Shown here in pieces: positions 1 to 4,982 of a stretch of 5,305 bases of DNA (the stretch's first letter is position 1; the number at the start of each line of letters is the position of its first letter). Origin of the DNA: Pyrinomonadaceae bacterium. GTDB taxonomy: Bacteria; Acidobacteriota; Blastocatellia; Pyrinomonadales; Pyrinomonadaceae. The position numbers were made by a program, and so were the translations under genes. The stretch is from the NCBI GenBank assembly GCA_013813825.1, contig JACCRA010000582.1, positions 1-5,305 on the forward strand, in the 5' to 3' direction. The notes under the pieces were generated by a model, which was not told where the DNA came from, made no database searches, and worked only from the letters and a program-made list of their open reading frames with translations.

Positions 1-131
1 GGTGCCGCTTGATTCCGTTCGGTGCCCGCGCCGGGTTCGCCCTCAACGAGTCCGCCGTCGCCGGGGACGTTCACGCCCCGCTGTTCCAGTTCGAGCGGGT
101 TCAAATTTTTGTCGTTATCTTGATCAATCAT
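1..131 (-). CDS. small hydrophilic protein of unknown function, N-terminal part only
   Basis: This is the beginning of a minus-strand gene that runs off the left edge; 43 codons are visible. Translation starts MIDQDNDKNL and continues through LEQRGVNVPG, GLVEGEPGAG and TERNQAA. It is rich in D, E, N, G and Q, has no aromatic residue or cysteine, and has no signal peptide or membrane segment, so it is probably disordered or soluble. The ATG start is supported by a purine-rich AAGAAAGG stretch shortly upstream and by an in-frame TAA a few codons further up, with no other ATG between. It lies 76 bases downstream of the other small gene with no terminator between, so the two may share a transcript. 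I do not recognise the family. The frame could be fortuitous, but codon use looks natural and the leader resembles that of its neighbour. Confidence 0.55.
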   Translation of the reverse strand, partial: MIDQDNDKNLNPLELEQRGVNVPGDGGLVEGEPGAGTERNQAA

Positions 132-207
132 CTCTTGCCGCCTTTCTTGCCGTGGATGAAGTTATGATGCGCCAATGGGTGCCGTCACACTTTATTGCGA
201 CCGTTCG

Positions 208-360
208 TCATTCTGTGTTCATGCTTTTTTCATTCTGCACTTCACTCTCCGACTTTTGCGTGCCCGGCGTTGTCAGCGGGGTGGCCTGCGGCTCGTCTTC
301 AAGTTTCATCGCCGGACTTTCTTCGTCCTGCTGATTGGTGTTGTTTTGTTCCATGCTCAT
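208..360 (-). CDS. small acidic, probably disordered 50-aa protein
   Basis: A complete 50-codon frame on the minus strand, ending in TGA. The start ATG is preceded by AAGGAG (368-373 on the plus strand) with a 7-base spacer, a near-ideal ribosome binding site and the main support for this being a gene. The protein starts MSMEQNNTNQQ and ends NEKSMNTE. It has 11 acidic and 3 basic residues, many N, Q, S, T and P, and no C, W, F, Y, H, R or I, so it should be intrinsically disordered and has no membrane or export signal. A second ATG two codons in is a less well-spaced alternative start. It is followed by the second small gene in the same direction and lies 130 bases downstream of ychF. No family is recognised and no function is proposed. 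Confidence 0.6.
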   Translation of the reverse strand: MSMEQNNTNQQDEESPAMKLEDEPQATPLTTPGTQKSESEVQNEKSMNTE

Positions 361-454
361 CTCTGATCTCCTTCTTGCCGTTTCGGGCGTTCGTGTTATT
401 TAGACTGCTCGTCTTTCCGCTTGTGGCGTGGGGACCACTGTAGCGCAAGACGAG

Positions 455-477
455 GCTCATAGTTAAACGGTATGAGC
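455..477 (-). other. short inverted repeat just downstream of ychF
   Basis: GCTCATA (455-461) and TATGAGC (471-477) are perfect 7-base inverted repeats around a 9-base loop. They begin 14 bases past the ychF stop in the ychF transcription direction. No T-run follows on the minus strand, so it is at best a weak terminator or an mRNA 3'-end stabilising hairpin. The position is suggestive; the function is inferred. Confidence 0.3.
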
Positions 478-490
478 GAGCGCGTTGCCT

Positions 491-1591
491 TTAGACGTTG
501 AAGCGGAAATGTACCACGTCGCCTTCCTGCATCACGTACTCTTTGCCTTCGAGCCGGAGCAAGCCCAACTCGCGCGCCGCCGCGTAAGAGCCAGCGCGGG
601 TCAGGTCCGGGTAGCCGACAACTTCAGCGCGGATAAAGCCCCGCTCGATGTCCGAGTGGATGGTGCCGGCGGCTAGCGGGGCGCGCGTGCCCCGCGGGAT
701 CGTCCATGCGCGCACCTCCTTTTCGCCGGCCGTGAGGAACGACATCAGTCCCAACAGCCGGTACGCGCTCTTGATCAACTCATCGACACCGCTGCTCGTG
801 ACGCCGAGCGATTGCAAATAACCGAGCCGCTCGTCAATCGGCAGTTCGACTAGTTCGGCCTCAATCTGCGCGCAGATGACGACGCATTCCGCCGCCTCGC
901 CCGCCGCGATCTCGCGCACGGCGGCGACATGGGGATTGGCGTCGGGGTCGGCAAGCGTGGCTTCATCGACGTTGGCCGCGTAGATCGTCGGCTTGGTCGT
1001 CAGCAAAAACAGTTGGCGGGCGACGTGGCGTTCGTCGTCGCTAAGCGGGACGACGCGCGCCGGTTGGCCTTCGGCGAGGGCGGGCAACAGTTTTTCGATC
1101 ACCTCCATCTCGGCGCGGGCGGTCTTGTCGCCGGTCTTCAGATTCTTCTGCACACGCTCGCGCCGCTTTTCGATGGAGGCGAGATCGGCGAGCGCCAACT
1201 CGATCTGGATCGTCTCGATGTCGCGGCGCGGGTTGACCGAACCTTCGACGTGAATTACCTGCTCGTCCTCGAAGCAGCGCACCACTTGAATTACCGCGTC
1301 CGTCTCGCGGATGTTGGCGAGGAACTGATTGCCCAAGCCTTCGCCCTGCGACGCGCCGCGCACCAACCCCGCGATGTCCAAAAATTCTACCGACGCCGGA
1401 ACGATCACGCTGGTCTTGACCAGTCGGGCGAGCGGCTCCAACCGCTCGTCTGGCACAGGCACGACGCCGACGTTCGGCTCAATGGTGGCAAACGGATAGT
1501 TGGCGGCAAGCGCCGTGGATTGCGCGGTCAGCGCGTTAAAAAGCGTGGACTTGCCGACGTTCGGCAGCCCGATAATACCGGCCCGAAGCAT
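491..1591 (-). CDS. ychF: redox-/translation-associated ATPase YchF (Obg-family P-loop NTPase)
   Basis: A 366-aa cytoplasmic protein matching the usual YchF length (about 363 in E. coli). YchF is a TRAFAC-class NTPase that hydrolyses ATP rather than GTP and binds ribosomes; it is linked to stress response and translation start. Visible motifs: G1/P-loop GLPNVGKST (residues 8-16), G3 DIAGL (72-76), and NVDE (207-210) replacing the GTP-specific NKxD, the family's hallmark for ATP preference. His114, in the position reported as catalytic in E. coli YchF, is present. The C-terminal 80 or so residues form the TGS domain, ending EGDVVHFRFNV. The frame stays open 23 codons further upstream, but the conserved start MLRAGIIGLP follows a GAGAGAGG ribosome binding site with a 7-base spacer, so the start is placed at 1591. 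It stands alone, divergent from the caspase gene. No key residue is missing. Confidence 0.97.
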   Translation of the reverse strand: MLRAGIIGLPNVGKSTLFNALTAQSTALAANYPFATIEPNVGVVPVPDERLEPLARLVKTSVIVPASVEFLDIAGLVRGASQGEGLGNQFLANIRETDAVIQVVRCFEDEQVIHVEGSVNPRRDIETIQIELALADLASIEKRRERVQKNLKTGDKTARAEMEVIEKLLPALAEGQPARVVPLSDDERHVARQLFLLTTKPTIYAANVDEATLADPDANPHVAAVREIAAGEAAECVVICAQIEAELVELPIDERLGYLQSLGVTSSGVDELIKSAYRLLGLMSFLTAGEKEVRAWTIPRGTRAPLAAGTIHSDIERGFIRAEVVGYPDLTRAGSYAAARELGLLRLEGKEYVMQEGDVVHFRFNV

Positions 1592-1637
1592 AACGATTCC
1601 TCTCTCTGATGATCCGACGGTTGAAAAGTAAGCAGCA

Positions 1638-1666
1638 CTATTACACCGCCGCTCGTGCACTGTCCA
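1638..1666 (-). promoter_or_regulatory. candidate ychF promoter
   Basis: On the minus strand TGGACA (1661-1666) matches the -35 consensus at 5 of 6 bases. It is followed by TAATAG (1638-1643) at 17 bases or the overlapping TGTAAT (1640-1645) at 15 bases. The implied transcript start leaves about 40 bases of leader before the ychF ATG. Assignment rests on consensus matching alone, and promoter consensus in this lineage is assumed to be sigma70-like. Confidence 0.35.
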
Positions 1667-1774
1667 GCCGTCTCAGCGGCGCAGTTCGAGCCGCCCTGAA
1701 GCCCGCGCCGGGCGATGGCGGAGGTGGCCCGGACTCGTGCCAAGTCGGTGACGCGGGGAGGGGCGCGACGATTG

Positions 1775-1803
1775 TTGACACGCGGTGGTGCGGAGTCTAA
1801 CTT
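1775..1803 (+). promoter_or_regulatory. candidate promoter of the caspase gene
   Basis: A perfect TTGACA (1775-1780) is followed after 17 bases by TAACTT (1798-1803), which keeps the most conserved first, second and last positions of the -10 box. Transcription would start near 1810, giving a leader of roughly 88 bases before the ATG at 1898. This also argues against translation starting at 1715, upstream of the promoter. The site is inferred from consensus only. Confidence 0.45.
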
Positions 1804-1897
1804 AGAGGGCGCTCGGTGGGTCAGAAGTTCTCTCCGCCTCAGCGCAGTCATCCAGTCCCGAAGTCGTTTTACTAAACCGAAGGAAATCATTAGAGCC

Positions 1898-3451
1898 ATG
1901 AAATACATTCGTCCCTCGATGTTGGGCCGCCGATCAACGCTGCTCGTCTTGTCAGCGCTCGTCTCTCTGATGCTCCCCGCCGCGCGAGCGCAGCAACCGG
2001 GTGGGGTGCGCGGGATCTCGGTGGAGGTGAGGATACCGACCGAAGCAGGCGAGGTCAGGCTGTATGACGAGAGCCACGCGCTGTTGATCGGCGCGAGCGC
2101 TTACACGAACGGCTGGCCCAGTCTGCCGGGCGTGAAGCTCGACATCTCGGCGGTCGGCGAGGCGCTGCAAAAGCATGGCTTTAAAGTCGAGGTGGTGATG
2201 AACCCGACGAGCCAGAATTTCAATCAACTCGTCAGGAGCTTTATCGCGCGGCACGGGCAGTCGCCGGGCAACCGGCTGCTGGTCTACTTCGCCGGCCACG
2301 GGCACACGCTGACGACCGTCGACGGCCGCGAACTGGGCTACATCGTGCCGGTGGACGCGCCCTCGCCGGTGAAGGATGTAGGCGGCTTCAAACAGACGGC
2401 GGTCAGTATGGACGAGATTGAGGTTTACGCCCGCCAGATCGAGTCGAAGCACGCCTTGTTCATGTTCGACAGTTGCTTCTCCGGCTCGCTGTTCGAGAGC
2501 AGCCGCGGCGTGCCGCCGGCCATCGCGAGCCGCACCGCGAAGCCGGTCCGGCAGTTCATCACGGCCGGCACGTCGGATCAGACCGTGCCGGATCGCAGCG
2601 TCTTCCGCGAGCAGTTCATCGAAGCCCTCGGCGGCGAAGCGGATGCGAACGGCGACGGTTACGTGACCGGCAGCGAACTCGGTTCGTTCCTCGAAGACCG
2701 CGTGACGAATTACTCAAACCGGGCGCAGACGCCGCGCTGGGGCAAAATTAGAAACCCGGCGCTGGACAAAGGCGACTTCGTTTTTCTCGCCGGCCGGGTC
2801 GCCGCCGCGCCAAAGAACACGTCGGCCGCCACGGGCAATACCGGCACCGCATTGCCACCCTCGCTGATGCAGAAAATCGACCCCGCGGCCATCGAGTTGA
2901 GCTATTGGGAGACGATTAAAAACAGCAGCAACCCGGAAGACTTTCAGGATTACATGCGCCAATATCCGAACGGGATGTTCACGCCCCTCGCGCGACGCCG
3001 TGGCTTACCAGCGGCGACGGCGACGCTTCCAAATAACGCCGCTGCCAACAACACGAATCCGGACGTAGCGCGCCTGCGTGCGCCAGAGCAATTCGGGGCG
3101 AGGAACGACGTCTGGCATTTCGAGCAGGGGCAGGCGCTACTCGGTCAAGGCAATTTCGCGGAAGCGGAGAAGGCTTTTCGCATCGCCGTCTCGCAGGCCC
3201 CCCACGGATCGTTTTACCAGCAAGGCTTAGGCGACGCCCTCGGCAAGCAGGGTAAATTCGTGGAAGCGGAGAAGCATCACCGTGAAGCCGTCCGGCTCAA
3301 CCAGAAAAACCGCTATCACTTAGTCAGCCTCGGGGCCGCGCTCGAAGCGCAGAAGAAGTGGGCCGACGCCGCGCGCGTCTACGAGGAAGGTACGAAACTG
3401 TTCCCCAATACCGGATTCGATTTTTTGTTGGAGAAGGCGAAGCAGCGATAA
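1898..3451 (+). CDS. secreted caspase-family (peptidase C14) protein with EF-hand loop and TPRs
   Basis: A 517-aa protein. Residues 1-31 are a Sec signal peptide (basic start, leucine-rich core, AARA cleavage site before QQPGG), so it acts outside the cytoplasm, probably in the periplasm or outside. Residues about 57-300 are a caspase/metacaspase-like p20 domain with both catalytic residues: His134 in YFAGHGH and Cys193 in FDSCFSG. Inside this domain DANGDGYVTGSE (249-260) fits the 12-residue EF-hand calcium loop at every ligand position. Residues about 325-368 (ELSYWETIKN, EDFQDYMRQYPNG) resemble a short module often found next to bacterial caspase domains. Three TPRs follow (about 403-436, 438-471 and 472-505), probably for protein binding. 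The start is at 1898 because the signal peptide begins there and AAGGAAA lies about 11 bases upstream; an ATG at 1919 is an alternative. Cleavage specificity and substrates cannot be read from the sequence; Arg/Lys preference, as in metacaspases, is only a guess. It converges on another secreted-protein gene. Confidence 0.94.
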   Translation: MKYIRPSMLGRRSTLLVLSALVSLMLPAARAQQPGGVRGISVEVRIPTEAGEVRLYDESHALLIGASAYTNGWPSLPGVKLDISAVGEALQKHGFKVEVVMNPTSQNFNQLVRSFIARHGQSPGNRLLVYFAGHGHTLTTVDGRELGYIVPVDAPSPVKDVGGFKQTAVSMDEIEVYARQIESKHALFMFDSCFSGSLFESSRGVPPAIASRTAKPVRQFITAGTSDQTVPDRSVFREQFIEALGGEADANGDGYVTGSELGSFLEDRVTNYSNRAQTPRWGKIRNPALDKGDFVFLAGRVAAAPKNTSAATGNTGTALPPSLMQKIDPAAIELSYWETIKNSSNPEDFQDYMRQYPNGMFTPLARRRGLPAATATLPNNAAANNTNPDVARLRAPEQFGARNDVWHFEQGQALLGQGNFAEAEKAFRIAVSQAPHGSFYQQGLGDALGKQGKFVEAEKHHREAVRLNQKNRYHLVSLGAALEAQKKWADAARVYEEGTKLFPNTGFDFLLEKAKQR

Positions 3452-3502
3452 CCGACGGTCAATCAGGTGCTGATGATTGCGACGCCCGGACGTTGACCCG
3501 CT

Positions 3503-3577
3503 AAAAAACCGCAGACAAACGAAGACGCCACGGATGGAGAGTAAACCTCAAATCCTCGGCGTCTTCGTTTGTCTGCG
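3503..3577 (-). terminator. intrinsic terminator for the 3631-4185 gene
   Basis: Read leftward, the transcript of the 3631-4185 gene meets a perfect 20-bp stem (arms 3558-3577 and 3510-3529, 28-base loop), then one G and six T (A6 on the plus strand, 3503-3508). Stem plus T-run is the standard Rho-independent layout. For the rightward caspase transcript the same stem lies 58 bases past the stop, but no T-run follows (CTTCCTGTG), so termination in that direction would be weaker. Confidence 0.6.
3510..3577. repeat. perfect 20-bp inverted repeat in the convergent intergenic gap
   Basis: Arm one, CGCAGACAAACGAAGACGCC (3510-3529), and its exact reverse complement (3558-3577) enclose 28 bases. Inside the loop GGAT (3532-3535) and ATCC (3552-3555) extend the stem after a 2-by-2 mismatch. 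A 20-bp perfect stem is longer than a terminator needs. The wording (CCGCAGACAAACGAAGACG, CCACGGATGG) resembles dispersed intergenic repeats I associate with several environmental bacterial phyla. That it is one of a repeated family is an inference from memory and not testable within this window. Confidence 0.7.
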
Positions 3578-3630
3578 CTTCCTGTGCCATGGCTCACGCG
3601 GGCGCATTGGCCGCGCTTTGTTAGTCGATC

Positions 3631-4185
3631 TCAGGACGACGGGCTGCTGCCGTCGATGTAGGGGCGCAACTCGCCGACGCTGTTATCAATGTTGCGGAGA
3701 CTGCGCAGCACCACGTCGAGGGCTGCTTCGGGAAAACCTGATTCTAATGTGAAGGTGTAGCCGGAAAAGGCGTCGTTCGAGTTGTCCACGCCCCAGTAGA
3801 GGAAGTTCCGGTCGGTCAGACTCAAGAACTTATGCATCAGGCTGACGCCGTCTTTGACCTTCTCGATGTTGATGTAGTCGCCCCTGAAATGCGGGTAGAC
3901 GCGAAAAGTGATCGTGTCGTTGGTGCTCACGCCGACGACGATCTCCAAGCTCTCGGAGTTCTTCAGCCCTTCCTTCATCACCCCAACGAAATTAAACGGC
4001 TGCTTCTCCGTCTGCCGGAACGCGACGTTAATTTTAGGCCCGGTCGTGTCTAGCACCTTCCGGAGTTTCTCGCGGGTGGCGACGCGCGCCGCCTCCGCCG
4101 CAGGCGAAGGCGCTGGTTGTTGCGCGGTTACGTTAAGGGCGGCCAGAAAAAAGAGCAGCGCGGATAGTGCGGCGTGACGGTTCAT
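3631..4185 (-). CDS. secreted protein of unknown function, possibly YbjN-like
   Basis: A 184-aa protein starting MNRHAALSALLFFLAALNVT. This is a clear Sec signal peptide with cleavage expected after Ala21 (VTA before QQPAPS); the mature protein would be exported. A short Pro/Ala-rich linker (24-34) precedes a mixed alpha/beta domain of about 140 residues. Alternating strands (about 81-108) and the closing helix pattern EAALDVVLRSLRNIDNSVGELRPYI are reminiscent of the YbjN / type III chaperone-like fold, in which a helical segment ends the domain. This is only a pattern resemblance; there is no catalytic motif and no cysteine. The ATG is supported by GAGG 8 bases upstream. It has its own candidate promoter and ends 54 bases before the terminator stem, facing the caspase gene tail-to-tail. 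Whether it acts with the caspase is unknown. Confidence 0.82.
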   Translation of the reverse strand: MNRHAALSALLFFLAALNVTAQQPAPSPAAEAARVATREKLRKVLDTTGPKINVAFRQTEKQPFNFVGVMKEGLKNSESLEIVVGVSTNDTITFRVYPHFRGDYINIEKVKDGVSLMHKFLSLTDRNFLYWGVDNSNDAFSGYTFTLESGFPEAALDVVLRSLRNIDNSVGELRPYIDGSSPSS

Positions 4186-4239
4186 AGGAATACCTCAAAG
4201 AATTGATTCTCGCGGGCGACTCGACGGCGAGACGCAATT

Positions 4240-4268
4240 TATGTAAGCGAAATCCGGTGAGAAGTCAA
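4240..4268 (-). promoter_or_regulatory. candidate promoter of the secreted YbjN-like gene
   Basis: On the minus strand TTGACT (4263-4268, 5 of 6 to consensus) is followed after exactly 17 bases by TACATA (4240-4245), or by CATAAA at 19 bases. The local sequence is AT-rich against the GC-rich background. The start would lie about 48 bases upstream of the ATG at 4185. This suggests the gene can be transcribed separately from the DinB-like gene behind it. Consensus match only. Confidence 0.4.
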
Positions 4269-4288
4269 AACAAAAAATGTGGAGGCTG

Positions 4289-4807
4289 TTACTTCAAGAT
4301 GCGAATCATCTCCGAGATGCGAGCGAGGTGATGGTCGTCGTGCTCGGCGATGAAGTAGGCGAAGTCGATAACGCGCATCGGCAATTGCAGCCGTGGGTGC
4401 AGCGCGGTGCGTTGGATGAAAGCCTCGTCCAATTCGTCGAGTTGCGCGACGAAGGCCGTCCGCTCCGCGCGGAACGCCGCGAGGATGTCGGCGATGGCGG
4501 CGGCGTTGTGGTTCGCGCCGTGCGTCTTTCGGTTCTCGCGGTCGGCGGCGGTCAGGACGGTAGCTCCCGCCGTAAATTCCCGGATGCGTGTCTGGTCCAA
4601 CTCCGACAAGTCGAGCAGGTGGCCGGCGTGCTCTTGCATCGACCACTGCCCGGCGTCGCGGCGCGTGAGCACATCGGGCGGCACGCCGCGCAACAAATCT
4701 TCGAGCCGGGCGGGCGTCCCGCGCAATCGCTCGACAATGTTCGGAAACATCCACACGGGTAGCGAGAAAGAGAACTCGCGCCGGAACCAATCTTGTCGTT
4801 GAATCAT
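4289..4807 (-). CDS. DinB-superfamily protein (putative metal-dependent enzyme)
   Basis: A 172-aa cytoplasmic protein with the DinB/YfiT four-helix-bundle pattern. The motif WSMQEHAGHLLDL (55-67) supplies the first metal ligand, His63, and AEHDDHHLARI (154-164) supplies His156 and His160 in the HxxxH arrangement; together they are the usual metal triad. Family members include thiol-dependent transferases (bacillithiol or mycothiol S-transferases, maleylpyruvate isomerase) and many uncharacterised proteins. The substrate cannot be told from the sequence. The name comes from a DNA-damage-induced Bacillus gene and does not imply DNA polymerase IV. Length is normal. The ATG at 4807 follows a strong GAGGAGG ribosome binding site with an 11-base spacer. 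It lies 115 bases downstream of the SRPBCC stop in the same direction, with the palindromic element between, and 103 bases upstream of the secreted-protein gene. Confidence 0.87.
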   Translation of the reverse strand: MIQRQDWFRREFSFSLPVWMFPNIVERLRGTPARLEDLLRGVPPDVLTRRDAGQWSMQEHAGHLLDLSELDQTRIREFTAGATVLTAADRENRKTHGANHNAAAIADILAAFRAERTAFVAQLDELDEAFIQRTALHPRLQLPMRVIDFAYFIAEHDDHHLARISEMIRILK

Positions 4808-4859
4808 TTTCGTAACTGCCTCCTCAATTACGTCGTCAAAACATTATGCCGTCGTACTT

Positions 4860-4982
4860 GTAGGGGCTGTGGCTTGTCCCAGCCCCATCGCGCGAAAGCG
4901 CGATAATCGACGCTGCATTTATTCAATCTTGATGAGATCGGCGAAGCGCCGATCTGGGCTGGGACAAGTCCTCTGCCCCTAC
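4860..4982. repeat. composite palindromic element: long outer arms enclosing two hairpins
   Basis: Outer arms 4860-4885 (starting GTAGGGGCTG, ending TTGTCCCAGCCC) and 4956-4982 (starting GGGCTGGGACAA, ending GCCCCTAC) are inverted repeats differing by two mismatches and one bulged base. Between them lie two perfect hairpins. Hairpin A is ATCGCGC-GAAA-GCGCGAT (4887-4904, 7 bp), directly abutting the first arm. Hairpin B is AGATCGGCG-AAG-CGCCGATCT (4935-4955, 9 bp), directly abutting the second arm. The whole could fold as a branched, roughly three-way structure on either strand. It carries no gene of its own, so if mobile it would be MITE- or REP-like and moved in trans. No target-site duplication is evident. 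Its right half overlaps the 3' end of the SRPBCC gene. Confidence 0.8.

Larger units (their letters stand above)
1592..1897. other. divergent intergenic region between ychF and the caspase gene
   Basis: These 306 bases contain no convincing gene. The frame of the caspase gene stays open back to an ATG at 1715, but the residues it would add are basic and low-complexity and would bury the signal peptide. Opposite-strand frames here are high-GC shadows. The stretch carries candidate promoters for both flanking genes and a small inverted repeat, CGCCGCT (1647-1653) with AGCGGCG (1675-1681), which overlaps the ychF promoter candidate and could be an operator or chance. Confidence 0.6.

Noticed and set aside
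361..490. Promoter for the small genes between ychF and 360
   Set aside because: TCTAAA-like bases occur at a plausible distance but with no matching -35 element; transcription could equally be read-through from ychF.
929..1609. Long plus-strand open frame (226 codons) across ychF
   Set aside because: It lies fully antisense to ychF, whose motifs are intact. The translation has no recognisable pattern and is explained by GC-rich codon bias.
1528..1908. Minus-strand open frame across the ychF start and intergenic region
   Set aside because: It overlaps ychF in another frame, is arginine-rich with no domain pattern, and has no convincing ribosome binding site.
3477..3752. Plus-strand open frame through the intergenic inverted repeat
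   Set aside because: It reads through the terminator palindrome and into the antisense of the secreted-protein gene; low-complexity, Arg/Cys-rich translation.
4269..4288. T-rich stretch after the DinB-like stop as a terminator
   Set aside because: ATTTTTTG follows the stop on the minus strand, but no stable stem precedes it; it overlaps the AT-rich promoter candidate instead.
4239..4790. Second minus-strand frame (183 codons) over the DinB-like gene
   Set aside because: It is a frame-shifted shadow with Arg/Ala/Pro-rich translation, while the other frame carries the metal-binding histidine motifs.
4843..4848. CATAAT on the minus strand as a -10 box for the DinB-like gene
   Set aside because: It matches 5 of 6 consensus bases and is well placed, but no -35-like sequence is found at 16-18 bases upstream; too weak to annotate.
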